DNA of 64,000 nucleotides from NCBI GenBank assembly GCA_947503435.1, contig CANNDL010000001.1:19469-83468 (forward strand). Direction: 5' to 3'. Origin of the DNA: an uncultured Kangiella sp. GTDB taxonomy: Bacteria > Pseudomonadota > Gammaproteobacteria > Enterobacterales > Kangiellaceae. Position 1 is the first letter of the stretch; the number at the start of each line of letters is the position of its first letter. The translations under genes were made by a program, and so were the position numbers. The notes below the pieces were generated by a model that was given only the letters and a program-made list of their open reading frames with translations, was not told the DNA's origin and made no database searches. Positions 10,167 through 18,797 of this stretch are shown in pieces.

Positions 10167-10387
10167 TAGTCTTCCGCTTCAAACAGCTCTTCTTTGCCAT
10201 TCATTAAAATGGTAACTTTCTGCTCGGCATCTGCTAAATGTTTTTGGCATTGTCGAGATAATTTGACCCCTTTTTCAAAGATTTTTAATGCTTCGTCTAA
10301 AGGTAGGTCACCATCTTCTAATTGGTCAACGATGGCTTCTAGTTCCGTCAATTGATTCTCAAAGTTATTCTTTTTGGATGCTGCCAA
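10166..10387 (-). CDS. xseB: Exodeoxyribonuclease VII small subunit
   Basis: XseB is the small subunit of exonuclease VII, which degrades single-stranded DNA bidirectionally; several copies bind the large XseA subunit. The 73-residue helical protein contains FENQLTELEAIVDQLEDGDLPLDEALKIFEKGVKL, the family core. The start is a TTG (10387-10385) preceded by a strong AAGGGAG ribosome binding site five bases upstream, which decides the start. The site overlaps a perfect inverted repeat, AAGGGA-AC-TCCCTT. xseA is not in the window. Confidence 0.93.
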   Translation of the reverse strand: MAASKKNNFENQLTELEAIVDQLEDGDLPLDEALKIFEKGVKLSRQCQKHLADAEQKVTILMNGKEELFEAED

Positions 10388-10466
10388 GGGAACTCCCTTA
10401 GGTTAGGTCGTTAATACTATATTGTCGCTGATTTAGCATTAAATTAAAAGCTAATGCAGCTAGCTA

Positions 10467-10487
10467 TATCCTGACTTCGTTAGGATA
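10467..10487 (+). other. Hairpin in the xseB/MCE-operon divergent intergenic region
   Basis: TATCCTGAC, the loop TTC and GTTAGGATA form a 9-bp stem with one G-U pair on the plus strand; on the minus strand one pair becomes A-C. There is no T-run, so it is not a terminator. Its role is unknown. It lies 80 bp upstream of the MCE permease and could be an operator or part of a leader. Confidence 0.35.
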
Positions 10488-10498
10488 ACGGCTTGGTT

Positions 10499-10527
10499 TT
10501 GCCTATTGTATATGAATTGGTTAGGAT
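10499..10527 (+). promoter_or_regulatory. Candidate sigma70 promoter for the MCE transport operon
   Basis: TTGCCT (10499-10504), a 17-bp spacer and TAGGAT (10522-10527) match the -35 and -10 consensus at four of six positions each. The predicted start of transcription lies about 35 bp before the permease ATG. The match is moderate and untested. Confidence 0.35.
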
Positions 10528-10567
10528 GAGATTCATAGTAGGGAACTCTTTCAAAATATAGATAACC

Positions 10568-11689
10568 ATGTCCAATGCCTATCAAATCATTAAGCAGCCA
10601 TCAGGGGTTCAATTGAACTTAAAAGGTGATTGGTTGATTGATACTGGTATGCAGGACTTTTCTCAGTTGCAAGTAGAGCTTGAGCAAGTTTCTTTTAATT
10701 CTATCCAAATTAGCGGGGAAGCGATCGCCAATTGGGATTCGTCTCTATTAAGCTTTCTATTACAAATTAATGCTTTTGCTCAGCGACAAAAAAGCTCTAT
10801 TTCGTATCAAAAAATGCCACAAGGGGTTGTTGAGTTAATTGACTTGGCTGCCAGCGTGCCTGAGCGAAGTGGCGCTAGCAGAAGTGAGTCTCAAGTTTCG
10901 TTTGTAAATAAAATTGGTAATAGTGTCATTACTGATTTACAAGAATTTAAAGGCTTTCTAAGCTTTTTAGGCGATAGCATTAAAAGTCTTGGCAGATTCT
11001 TTGTAGGCAAAGCTCAGTATCGGGCGCAAGACTTACGCGAAATTTTAACCGACACGGGGCCATCCGCACTTCCTATTGTGACATTGATTAGTATTTTGGT
11101 CGGCGTTATTTTAGCCTTTGTTGGCGCGGTTCAATTGCAGCAATTTGGTGCTGAAATTTATGTGGCGGATTTAGTGGCGATTGCCATGGTAAGGGAAATG
11201 GGCTGTATGATGACCGGCATTATAATGGCCGGACGAACAGGAGCTGCGTTTGCTGCTCGTATTGGAACCATGCAGGTTAATGAAGAAATCGATGCGTTGA
11301 AAACCTTGGGTTTTTCACCGATGGATTTTTTAGTGCTACCCAGAATGCTAGGGTTGGTGATCATGATGCCATTGCTTTGTTTGTATGCGGATATTCTGGG
11401 TATTTTAGGTGGAGCCATGATCAGTATTTTCGGGATGGGGTTGAGTTTTACTGAATATTGGAATCAAACTATTAATGCTATCTCTATGGCGGACATTAAT
11501 ATTGGTTTGCTCAAATCCTTTATTTTTGGTTTGGTGATAGCAATTACGGGATGTATGAATGGTATTCAATCGGGGCGCTCTGCATCAGCGGTCGGCGATG
11601 CTACTACGGCTGCGGTTGTTGCAGGCATTGTATTTATCATCGTGATAGATGGCTTGTTTGCTATCGTCACTAGCGTCTTGGGAATCTAG
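10568..11689 (+). CDS. MlaE-family lipid ABC transporter permease with N-terminal STAS domain
   Basis: This is the inner-membrane permease of an MCE-type lipid transporter. The last 250 residues are a classic MlaE/YrbE permease: the ALPIVTLISILVGVILAFVG helix, MVREMGCMMTGIIMAGRTGAAFAARIGTMQVNEEIDAL (the coupling/elbow region) and about five membrane segments. The first 115 residues are soluble and look like a STAS domain, making the product 373 residues against about 260 for MlaE alone. In Mla the STAS protein MlaB is separate. The gene is directly followed, with no gap, by its ATPase. The phospholipid substrate is inferred from family only. Confidence 0.88.
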   Translation: MSNAYQIIKQPSGVQLNLKGDWLIDTGMQDFSQLQVELEQVSFNSIQISGEAIANWDSSLLSFLLQINAFAQRQKSSISYQKMPQGVVELIDLAASVPERSGASRSESQVSFVNKIGNSVITDLQEFKGFLSFLGDSIKSLGRFFVGKAQYRAQDLREILTDTGPSALPIVTLISILVGVILAFVGAVQLQQFGAEIYVADLVAIAMVREMGCMMTGIIMAGRTGAAFAARIGTMQVNEEIDALKTLGFSPMDFLVLPRMLGLVIMMPLLCLYADILGILGGAMISIFGMGLSFTEYWNQTINAISMADINIGLLKSFIFGLVIAITGCMNGIQSGRSASAVGDATTAAVVAGIVFIIVIDGLFAIVTSVLGI

Positions 11690-12454
11690 ATGTCAAGTCC
11701 TGCAATTCGAATTCAAGACTTAACCATGGCCTATGGCGACTTTGTGGTGCAAAAGGGATTAACCTTTAATATTAATCAACAAGATATTTTTATTATTATG
11801 GGTGGCAGTGGCTGTGGTAAAAGTACTTTATTGCGCCATTTAATTGGCCTCAAAGAACCGGCTAAAGGTGAAGTTTTTTATCATAGGAATGTACAAGACG
11901 AACCGACAAATTTTTGGCAAGCTGAATTAGAAATACAGCGCAGTTTAATGCGAAATTTTGGTGTGCTTTACCAAAGCGGTGCTTTATGGAGCTCTATGAC
12001 ACTTGCTGAAAATATTGGTTTACCTTTAGGGGAGTACACTGATTTAAATCAAAAAGAAATTCGGGAGTTAGCCTCTTTAAAATTAGCACTGGTAGGATTA
12101 AAAGGTTTTGAAGATTATTATCCTTCTGAAATTAGTGGTGGTATGAAAAAAAGAGCGGGTTTAGCGAGAGCTTTAGCGCTCGACCCGGATTTATTGTTTT
12201 TTGATGAACCTTCGGCAGGTTTGGATCCGATTAGTGCTCGCTTACTTGATGATTTGATTTTGCAGTTAAGAGACAATTTAGGTGCTACTATAGTAGTGGT
12301 GACACATGAATTAGCGAGTATTTTTGCTATTGGCAATAATTCAGTTTTCTTAGACGCTGATAGTAAAACCATGATCGCCAATGATAGTCCAAAATGGTTG
12401 CTAAAAAACGGTGATGAAAAAGTTATTAATTTTTTAAAACGCGGTGAAATATAA
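11690..12454 (+). CDS. MlaF-like ABC transporter ATP-binding protein
   Basis: This is the nucleotide-binding subunit of the MCE transporter. It has Walker A GGSGCGKST at residues 38-46, the Q-loop LYQSGALWSSM, the signature ISGGMKKRAGLARAL and Walker B LLFFDEPSAGLDP. The SGALWSSMT stretch and the absence of transmembrane segments fit the MlaF subfamily rather than general importers. The ATG follows the TAG of the permease gene immediately, so the two are translationally linked. Confidence 0.92.
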   Translation: MSSPAIRIQDLTMAYGDFVVQKGLTFNINQQDIFIIMGGSGCGKSTLLRHLIGLKEPAKGEVFYHRNVQDEPTNFWQAELEIQRSLMRNFGVLYQSGALWSSMTLAENIGLPLGEYTDLNQKEIRELASLKLALVGLKGFEDYYPSEISGGMKKRAGLARALALDPDLLFFDEPSAGLDPISARLLDDLILQLRDNLGATIVVVTHELASIFAIGNNSVFLDADSKTMIANDSPKWLLKNGDEKVINFLKRGEI

Positions 12455-12500
12455 GTAAACCTATAAAGATTGGGCGTTAAGGAGTTTTTGATAAAAAATC

Positions 12501-13475
12501 ATGAGTAATAAATCTCAATCTACAGCCATTGGTGGCTTTGTCTTAGGAGCAATTGTACTTTTAGTGGGTGCTATTTTCTTATTCGCCAAGAATCAATTCG
12601 GGGAAGAAGTGGATAAGGCTGTACTGTTTTTTGATGAGTCTTTATCGGGCTTAGATGTCGGCGCGCCTGTAGTGATAAATGGCGTTAAAATTGGCCAAGT
12701 CTCAGGCATTGAAGTTCTGTCCGATACTAGTAAGTTAGAGATTTATACACCGGTATATATTGATATTTACCCTGATACCTTTCGTCAACTTAATGATGAG
12801 TGGGATGAGCAAGAAGATGAAAATCAGCGCAAGATTATTGAAAAAGGCTTAAGAGCAACATTGCAAACGCAAAGTTTGGTGACTGGTAAAATGCAAGTTG
12901 CGCTAGAGTTTCGCCCAGAAGTTCCGATAAAGCTCAAAGGCATTATCAAAGATATAAATGAGTTTCCTACCGCGCCAAACACGTTTACAGTTTTGACCTC
13001 CAAATTGGAAAAACTACCGCTACAAGATATTGCTGCTAATGTGAACTCCTTGGTTACTAATATTAATCGATTTGTCGGCGATGCGAATTTGGCCACTACT
13101 TTATCTCAAGCGAATCAAACCTTAGCTGAATTTAAGAAAATTGCTTCGACTTTTGATAAAGAGATTAAGCCCGTAGCTAATGAATTTAAGGAAACTATGG
13201 ATGAATATCAGAGATTGGCTAGAGTTATAGAGGGCAAAGTGCCCGAGCTGACTGATAATTTAGGTACTGCATTTAGTAGCTTGGATACGTTGCTTAAAGA
13301 GGCTGAGGCATTGATGGGCTCAGTAGAGAGATCTTATGGTGACAATTCAGAACTTAAATATCAGTTGAACATAACCCTACAAGAAGTTAGCAAAGCTGCG
13401 CACTCGTTGAAACTATTAACGGATTATTTAGAACGCCATCCGGAAGCCTTAATTTATGGGAAAGAACAACCATGA
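12501..13475 (+). CDS. MCE-domain (MlaD/PqiB-like) substrate-binding protein
   Basis: This membrane-anchored periplasmic protein probably forms the lipid-binding ring of the transporter. A single N-terminal transmembrane helix (about residues 11-29, GGFVLGAIVLLVGAIFLFA) is followed by one MCE domain (VLFFDESLSGLDVGAPVVINGVKIGQV onward, to about residue 140). The remaining residues are largely helical and could form a needle-like extension. It has 324 residues, longer than E. coli MlaD (about 180). An AAGGAG site lies upstream. The following lipoprotein gene overlaps by four bases (ATGA). Confidence 0.9.
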   Translation: MSNKSQSTAIGGFVLGAIVLLVGAIFLFAKNQFGEEVDKAVLFFDESLSGLDVGAPVVINGVKIGQVSGIEVLSDTSKLEIYTPVYIDIYPDTFRQLNDEWDEQEDENQRKIIEKGLRATLQTQSLVTGKMQVALEFRPEVPIKLKGIIKDINEFPTAPNTFTVLTSKLEKLPLQDIAANVNSLVTNINRFVGDANLATTLSQANQTLAEFKKIASTFDKEIKPVANEFKETMDEYQRLARVIEGKVPELTDNLGTAFSSLDTLLKEAEALMGSVERSYGDNSELKYQLNITLQEVSKAAHSLKLLTDYLERHPEALIYGKEQP

Positions 13476-14056
13476 GCATCATTAGACAATTAACGACTTT
13501 GATATTTATCGGATTTTTAACGGCTTGTTCCAGTTTGGCTCCTGATACACCAGAACCAAGTTATTATTTATTTGATACGCCCCTTAACGGAAATCCAAAA
13601 GCTAATAAGCAGTCAGTCGGTATTGAAGTAGAAGTGGCTGATTATTTGCATCGCCCACAAATGGCCTTGCGTGGCAGTAAAAATCAAATAGAGTTTTCAG
13701 ATTATCATCGCTGGGCTTCAGAGCTCAGAGGTTTAATCATTGATATGTTAGTTAATGACTTATCTATAGAATTGGATAGTGAGCGAGTGTTTGAATACCC
13801 ATGGCGCTTGCAAGACAAGGTTCAACACCATATCAAAATAGATATTTCACGTTTAGATGGACGCTTAGGAGAGAGAGCTTATTTGCAAGCAAGAACTGAA
13901 ATAATACCTAATGAAAGCTCTGCTAGTTCTAAGATTGATACCTATGATTTGAGTATTACTATCGCTAGCAGTGAGCACAATGATTTAGTGTTGGCCAAAA
14001 GGGAGCTACTTAAGCGTCTAAGTCAAAATATTGCTGCGAGTATCCAAAAATTATAA
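13472..14056 (+). CDS. PqiC-like (ABC-type transport auxiliary) lipoprotein
   Basis: The 194-residue product has a lipoprotein signal with lipobox LTAC and the acylated Cys at position 19. The segment PEPSYYLFDTPL and the following VADYLHRPQMALRG-type motif match the PqiC/YmbA family, outer-membrane partners of MCE systems. Its presence makes this operon a hybrid: the permease, ATPase and MCE subunits are Mla-like while the lipoprotein is Pqi-like. The start overlaps the MCE gene by ATGA. About 130 bp separate it from glnS. Confidence 0.85.
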   Translation: MSIIRQLTTLIFIGFLTACSSLAPDTPEPSYYLFDTPLNGNPKANKQSVGIEVEVADYLHRPQMALRGSKNQIEFSDYHRWASELRGLIIDMLVNDLSIELDSERVFEYPWRLQDKVQHHIKIDISRLDGRLGERAYLQARTEIIPNESSASSKIDTYDLSITIASSEHNDLVLAKRELLKRLSQNIAASIQKL

Positions 14057-14122
14057 TAAATGATGACAGGTTTGCAAAAGCTGTCGCCTTGGCTTGTAAA
14101 TGCCGCTAAAATCCCCATTAAT

Positions 14123-14155
14123 TAATACATTCTGTATTAGCTGATAATTACAGCT
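14123..14155 (+). other. Two abutting hairpins in the glnS upstream region
   Basis: TAATACA-TTC-TGTATTA (14123-14139) is a perfect 7-bp stem. It is directly followed by AGCTG-ATAATTA-CAGCT (14139-14155), a 5-bp stem. Neither has a T-run. They lie 30 bp before the glnS ATG and could be an mRNA leader or an operator. The function is unknown. Confidence 0.35.
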
Positions 14156-14185
14156 AAGTAAAAAGCATATAATTAAGAGTATCTG

Positions 14186-15850
14186 ATGAGCGAAACCGTT
14201 AAATATACAGATTTTATCCGCAATATTATTGATAAAGATTTGGCTGATGGTAAAAACGAAGGTCGAGTACACACTCGTTTCCCTCCCGAACCTAATGGTT
14301 ATTTACATGTGGGCCATGCTAAGTCCATCTGCTTAAATTTTGGCATCGCGGAAGCTTACCAAGCGCAAGATGCGGTTTGTAATTTACGGTTTGATGATAC
14401 TAACCCTGAAAAAGAGTCGGAAGAATTCGCTAAAGCGATCCAAGAAGATGTGACATGGTTGGGCTTTGAATGGGCCGGAGAAGTGCGTAATGCTTCTGAC
14501 TATTTTGAAGATTTATACGGCTTTGCTAAACAACTCATTACTAAAGGTTTGGCTTATATTGATGAATCTTCTGCCGAAGATATGGCTAAGGCTCGTGGTA
14601 ATTTTCAAACGGCCGGAACTGAAAGTCCGTACCGTAACCGTCCTTCTGAAGAAAGTTTAAGCCTATTTGAAAAAATGCGCGCAGGGGAGTTTGAGGATGG
14701 TCGAATGGTTCTACGGGCCAAGATCGATATGAGTCATCCTAATATGTTGATGCGCGATCCGGTGTTATACCGTATCAAGCGAATGCATCATATTAAGACC
14801 GGGGATAAGTGGTGTATTTATCCTATGTACGATTTCACTCATTGTGTATCGGATGCCTTGGAGTCTATTACCCACTCTTTATGTACCCTTGAGTTTGAAG
14901 TAAATCGCCCTTTATATGACTGGGTGTTAGATAACTTAGACATTCCGGATAGGCCTTATCAATATGAATTCTCACGCCTGAATTTAGCCTACACCATAAC
15001 CTCGAAGCGGAAGTTGACTAAATTAGTCGATGAAAAGGTTGTTAATGGTTGGGATGATCCGAGGATGCCAACGATTTCTGGTATGCGTCGTCGTGGCTAT
15101 ACACCAGCTTCTATTCGTAACTTTTGTAAAGCGATAGGCATTTCAAAAGTGAATAGTGTTACTGATATGACCTTGTTAGAAGATAATGTACGCCAAGACT
15201 TAGATGCAACGACTGAGCGTCGGATGGCGGTGATGGATCCGATAAAAGTCATTATTACAAATTACCCTGAAGATAAAGAAGAAATGTTGAAGGGCAAGAA
15301 TCACCCTAAAAATGACGAGATGGGCACTAGGACTTTACCTTTTAGTCGCGAACTTTACATCGATCGTGCGGATTATCGAGAAGAAGCGAATAAGAAATTT
15401 AAGCGCATGGTTAAAGGTGGCGAAGTACGTTTGCGTAATGCATATGTGATCCGTGCTGATGAAGCGGTATATGATGAGAACGGAGAAATCACGGAGCTAC
15501 ATTGTACTTACGACCCTGACACTTTAGGTAAAAATCCAGAAGGGCGTAAAGTACGCGGAGTTATTCATTGGGTGTCGGCGAAACACGCTAAACCTGCGTC
15601 TATTCGTTTATACGATCGATTATTCAAAGTTGAAAACCCTGGCGCTATGGATAATTTCTTAGCAGCTTTAAATGAGAATTCTTACAGTGAGCAAACAGCA
15701 ATGGTCGAAGCTAGTTTAGCCGATGCTAAGCAAGAAGATCGTTTCCAGTTTGAGCGAGAAGGCTATTTCACCGCAGATCGTTATGACCACTCTGAAGAAC
15801 AGTTGGTATTTAATCGAACGGTGACGCTGAGAAACTCTTGGAGCGATTAG
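14186..15850 (+). CDS. glnS: Glutaminyl-tRNA synthetase
   Basis: GlnRS charges tRNA-Gln in the cytoplasm. The 554-residue class I synthetase shows the HIGH-type motif [16 protein letters not shown] near residue 34, [12 protein letters not shown], the KMSKS-type loop [11 protein letters not shown] around residue 270, and the C-terminal anticodon-binding barrels (RVKG-like [14 protein letters not shown]). AAGAG lies upstream of the ATG. It is separate from the MCE operon and is followed by an intrinsic terminator. Confidence 0.97.
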   Translation: MSETVKYTDFIRNIIDKDLADGKNEGRVHTRFPPEPNGYLHVGHAKSICLNFGIAEAYQAQDAVCNLRFDDTNPEKESEEFAKAIQEDVTWLGFEWAGEVRNASDYFEDLYGFAKQLITKGLAYIDESSAEDMAKARGNFQTAGTESPYRNRPSEESLSLFEKMRAGEFEDGRMVLRAKIDMSHPNMLMRDPVLYRIKRMHHIKTGDKWCIYPMYDFTHCVSDALESITHSLCTLEFEVNRPLYDWVLDNLDIPDRPYQYEFSRLNLAYTITSKRKLTKLVDEKVVNGWDDPRMPTISGMRRRGYTPASIRNFCKAIGISKVNSVTDMTLLEDNVRQDLDATTERRMAVMDPIKVIITNYPEDKEEMLKGKNHPKNDEMGTRTLPFSRELYIDRADYREEANKKFKRMVKGGEVRLRNAYVIRADEAVYDENGEITELHCTYDPDTLGKNPEGRKVRGVIHWVSAKHAKPASIRLYDRLFKVENPGAMDNFLAALNENSYSEQTAMVEASLADAKQEDRFQFEREGYFTADRYDHSEEQLVFNRTVTLRNSWSD

Positions 15851-15877
15851 GCTTTATTCCGTTTAGCCTAGATAAAA

Positions 15878-15906
15878 AGAAGCCAATCAAAACGATTGGC
15901 TTTTTT
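15878..15906 (+). terminator. Intrinsic terminator of glnS
   Basis: An 8-bp perfect stem, AGCCAATC (15881-15888) with GATTGGCT (15894-15901), has a five-base loop and is followed by a run of T. It lies 30 bp after the glnS stop, a classic rho-independent terminator. Confidence 0.9.
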
Positions 15907-15984
15907 AATGATATCTATTAAATAAGAGATTATGACAATGTAACTATTAGCTTAGTGGCGTAATAGTTGGAAAAGTTCAAATAA

Positions 15985-16024
15985 TTTCAAAGTTTTTTAC
16001 TTTAATCTTTTTGAAACTTTGAAA
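15985..16024. repeat. 11-bp perfect inverted repeat upstream of the AsmA gene
   Basis: TTTCAAAGTTT (15985-15995) and AAACTTTGAAA (16014-16024) are perfect inverted copies separated by 18 bp. The centre-to-centre distance is 29 bp, near three helical turns, as in some repressor or activator sites. It lies 48 bp before the AsmA ATG. With AT-rich arms it could instead be an RNA hairpin, but it lacks a GC core. Regulation of the AsmA-DUF4097 pair by a protein binding here is inference. Confidence 0.55.
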
Positions 16025-16072
16025 TTGTAAGTTAATCTAATTAAAAACCTCTTTTCTATTCAGGGCAGAAGT

Positions 16073-17908
16073 ATGAAATCGTTAATGAAATGGATACTCT
16101 GGTTAATCGCCAGCTTGTTGCTTCTTTTAGTTATCCTAGTTGGAGTCGCTTTTTATCTGTTCGATAGTGACTCAGTTAAGTCGCAGCTAATCACTGCTGT
16201 CAAAGAAGAAACTAGTGCTGATTTAACTATAGATGATGACTTGTCGCTTAGTTTTTTTCCATGGCTTAAGGTGGAAACGGGCAATATTCGCTTGTCTAAT
16301 CCCGAAGGCTTTCAAAGTAAAATTGATCTGCTATCGGTGGAAAAGCTTAATGCCAGTATAAAGTTGGCCCCGATTTTTGAAGGTAAAATAGAAGTGGGTG
16401 CGGTGGAGCTTGCCAATTCTAAGCTGAACTTAATTCGCGATAAAAAAGGCCGCTCCAATATTGATGTCTTAATGACCCATGCTCAAAAATCGAAAGCTAA
16501 AACTGAAATCAATACCGATACTCAAGCTGCCAGCTTAAGCATCAGTCGGCTGGCTTTAAGTGATTTTGAATTAAATCAATATGCACCGAGCCAAAAACTA
16601 ACTCAAAGTTTTGCCTTGAATCAATTGGAGATTAATCAATTTGCATTTGAACAGTGGACTCCGGTAAGCGCTAGTGGTGAGTTTAAAAGCGGCAGTGGTA
16701 AGACCGAAGCGAAATGGCAACTCACAAGTGAAATTAAGATTGCGGCCGATGGCAAGCTGATTGATTTGCGCGCAACTGATGCCGTCATGAGCGAAATTAG
16801 TAACAAACTAAGGCACCTAGAATTGTCAGGTGATTCTAGTATTAAATTAAATAATAAGAATACCCAAGTTAGCCACCAGGGACGTTTAAAGCTCGATAAG
16901 CAGGACTTTGATCTAATGGTAACTGGCACCTTTAGCACTTTTAAAGACTTATCTATTGATCTAAAAACTGAAGACTTGGATTTATCGCCTTGGTTAGCCG
17001 CTAGTTCTGATCGCAGTACTAGTGCAAGCGAAGCGCCGCTGGATACCAAGCCGATTGCGGATTTCTTAAAAACAGCACGGATAAAAGGCAAGTTCGCTGC
17101 TAACTCGGTGAAGCTAAATCAGATGAAGTTTGCACAAGTTTCGGCTGATTTATCCAATAAAGGAGCAACTTTATGGCTAAAACCGTTTAAAGCTAAAGTA
17201 TTTAGAGGCGATTTATCCACTAATGCCAGTATTAATTTTGCCGCTAAACCTTTAGCTTTAAGTGTCGCTCCGAACTTGCAAAAGATAGAGGTAGGCGATT
17301 TAGTTAGTCAGGTTTTTGAGGTGGATAGAATATCAGGTTTGGGTAATTTAAATTTGAACCTGAGAACTCAAGGCCTTGAAATGAAACAAATGCTGCAAAA
17401 CCTCAGTGGTACTGGCTCGGTTAAACTGTCTGATGGAGCCTTGTCAGGGCTTGATCTGAATAAGTTGATTGAGTCGGGTATCAGTTTACAGACGCTAAAC
17501 TCAAAAGACGCTTATAAAGGTAAAACGAACTTTGCAGGTTTGGCTGGTGATCTAAAGGCCAATAAAGGCTTGATTCAATTGAATAATTTATCTTTGGTGA
17601 CGCCACTGTTTGACTTAGCAGGAAAAGCCGCTACTGACGCGAATAATGAATCTCTTTCGGGTAATTTTAAGTTAACATTGAAAGGCTTGCTTAAACAACA
17701 GCTAGAGAAGAAATATCCCCAGCTGGCGGGAATGGATTTGCCATTTGAACTTAAAGGCAGTTGGACAGAGCCTAAGCCTAATATCGACTTTGAATCCTTG
17801 TTGAAAGCTAAGTATAAGTCTCAAGTTGATGAAAAGGTTAATGATAAGAAGAAAGAGTTAGAAGATGAACTGAAAAAGAAATTATTAGATAAGCTAAAAT
17901 TCGACTAA
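16073..17908 (+). CDS. AsmA family protein
   Basis: AsmA-like proteins are inner-membrane-anchored periplasmic proteins of the bridge-like lipid-transfer superfamily, linked to outer-membrane homeostasis. One N-terminal transmembrane helix is visible (about residues 7-29). It is followed by the typical VKSQLITAVKEETSADLTIDDDLSLSFFPWLKVETGNIRLSNP start of the chorein-like domain. A C-terminal conserved region comes next (LSGTGSVKLSDGALSGLDLNKLI). The last 30 residues are strongly lysine/glutamate-rich and helical. The length is 611 residues. It lies 57 bp before the DUF4097 gene, so the two may be co-transcribed. Confidence 0.85.
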   Translation: MKSLMKWILWLIASLLLLLVILVGVAFYLFDSDSVKSQLITAVKEETSADLTIDDDLSLSFFPWLKVETGNIRLSNPEGFQSKIDLLSVEKLNASIKLAPIFEGKIEVGAVELANSKLNLIRDKKGRSNIDVLMTHAQKSKAKTEINTDTQAASLSISRLALSDFELNQYAPSQKLTQSFALNQLEINQFAFEQWTPVSASGEFKSGSGKTEAKWQLTSEIKIAADGKLIDLRATDAVMSEISNKLRHLELSGDSSIKLNNKNTQVSHQGRLKLDKQDFDLMVTGTFSTFKDLSIDLKTEDLDLSPWLAASSDRSTSASEAPLDTKPIADFLKTARIKGKFAANSVKLNQMKFAQVSADLSNKGATLWLKPFKAKVFRGDLSTNASINFAAKPLALSVAPNLQKIEVGDLVSQVFEVDRISGLGNLNLNLRTQGLEMKQMLQNLSGTGSVKLSDGALSGLDLNKLIESGISLQTLNSKDAYKGKTNFAGLAGDLKANKGLIQLNNLSLVTPLFDLAGKAATDANNESLSGNFKLTLKGLLKQQLEKKYPQLAGMDLPFELKGSWTEPKPNIDFESLLKAKYKSQVDEKVNDKKKELEDELKKKLLDKLKFD

Positions 17909-17965
17909 ACCTTTTTTGAATTAGCGCCATCTAATAAGAAACGAACAAACAAGTGAGTATGAAAC

Positions 17966-18727
17966 ATGAAAAAATTAACTATTGTAGCTTTGGCTTTAGC
18001 CGCTTCGAGTTTTAGCTATAACGCGGCAGCTGATGTTGAGCGTGAATTTTCTGAAACCTACAAATTCAATAGAGATGGCGTGATAAGAGTCGAAAATATC
18101 AATGGCAGCATCGAAATTGAAGGCTGGGATCGAAACGAGATTAGACTTGATTACACTGCCGTTGCAGATGATAAAGATGATTTGGAAGGCGTTCAAGTTG
18201 AAATTGAGGCTTCGAATAGTCGTTTCTCTGTTGATGTGGATTTTAAGCAAAAGAAAAGTTGGTTCGGATGGAATAGCTCATCAGGCCAAGTGGAATTCCG
18301 TTTAAAAGTACCGCATAAAGCCGTATTAAAAATGATTGAATCGGTTAATGGCAATGTTTCCATCGAAGAAGTTTTGGGTGATATTAAAGCGGATACTGTT
18401 AACGGCAAGATTGTAATTAAAAATGCCGGTGGTGATGTATCTACAGACACGGTGAATGGCGATATTAAAGTGGTAATGAAGTCGTTTGCTAATAATCAGC
18501 GCATTAAGTCAGAAAGTGTTAATGGTGATATTGTGGTTTATTTACCTGAAAATCAAGGTTTTAGACTAGAAGCTGAAACACTAAACGGTGACCTATCGAA
18601 TGACTTTGGTATCGAAGTTGATGAAGGTGAATATGTCGGCGCCGATATGGATGGTCGTTATAAAGATGGTAACGCTCGCTTATATTTCGATACTGTAAAT
18701 GGCGATGTCGCTGTAAAGAAAGATTAA
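17966..18727 (+). CDS. DUF4097-type secreted beta-solenoid protein
   Basis: The 253-residue protein has a signal peptide (about 22 residues, ending NAAA-D) and then a repetitive beta-rich body. Seven NG turns recur in similar surroundings: INGSIEI, VNGNVSI, VNGKIVI, VNGDIKV, VNGDIVV, LNGDLSN and VNGDVAV. This is the pattern of the DUF4097 putative-adhesin family and predicts a short beta-helix. The function is unknown; linkage with AsmA suggests an envelope role. It has an AAGTGAG-like upstream site and is followed by a bidirectional terminator. Confidence 0.8.
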   Translation: MKKLTIVALALAASSFSYNAAADVEREFSETYKFNRDGVIRVENINGSIEIEGWDRNEIRLDYTAVADDKDDLEGVQVEIEASNSRFSVDVDFKQKKSWFGWNSSSGQVEFRLKVPHKAVLKMIESVNGNVSIEEVLGDIKADTVNGKIVIKNAGGDVSTDTVNGDIKVVMKSFANNQRIKSESVNGDIVVYLPENQGFRLEAETLNGDLSNDFGIEVDEGEYVGADMDGRYKDGNARLYFDTVNGDVAVKKD

Positions 18728-18748
18728 AGAGATTTCGTCTTGTTAGTA

Positions 18749-18776
18749 AAAAGGCTTCCATTGGAAGCCTTTTTTA
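18749..18776. terminator. Bidirectional intrinsic terminator between DUF4097 gene and rpoD
   Basis: AGGCTTCCA (18752-18760) and TGGAAGCCT (18762-18770) form a near-continuous stem (tight loop), with A-run on the left and T-run on the right. Because the flanking genes converge, it can terminate transcripts from both the DUF4097 gene and rpoD. Confidence 0.88.
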
Positions 18777-18797
18777 ATACCTGAAATTAATAAATTG

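Noticed and set aside
14060..14125. 21-codon open frame MMTGLQKLSP... before glnS
   Set aside because: Very short, no ribosome binding site and no recognisable homologue; chance is likely.
14169..14174. Perfect TATAAT just before glnS
   Set aside because: It lies only 12 bp before the ATG, so the ribosome binding site would not be transcribed, and no good -35 is at the right distance.
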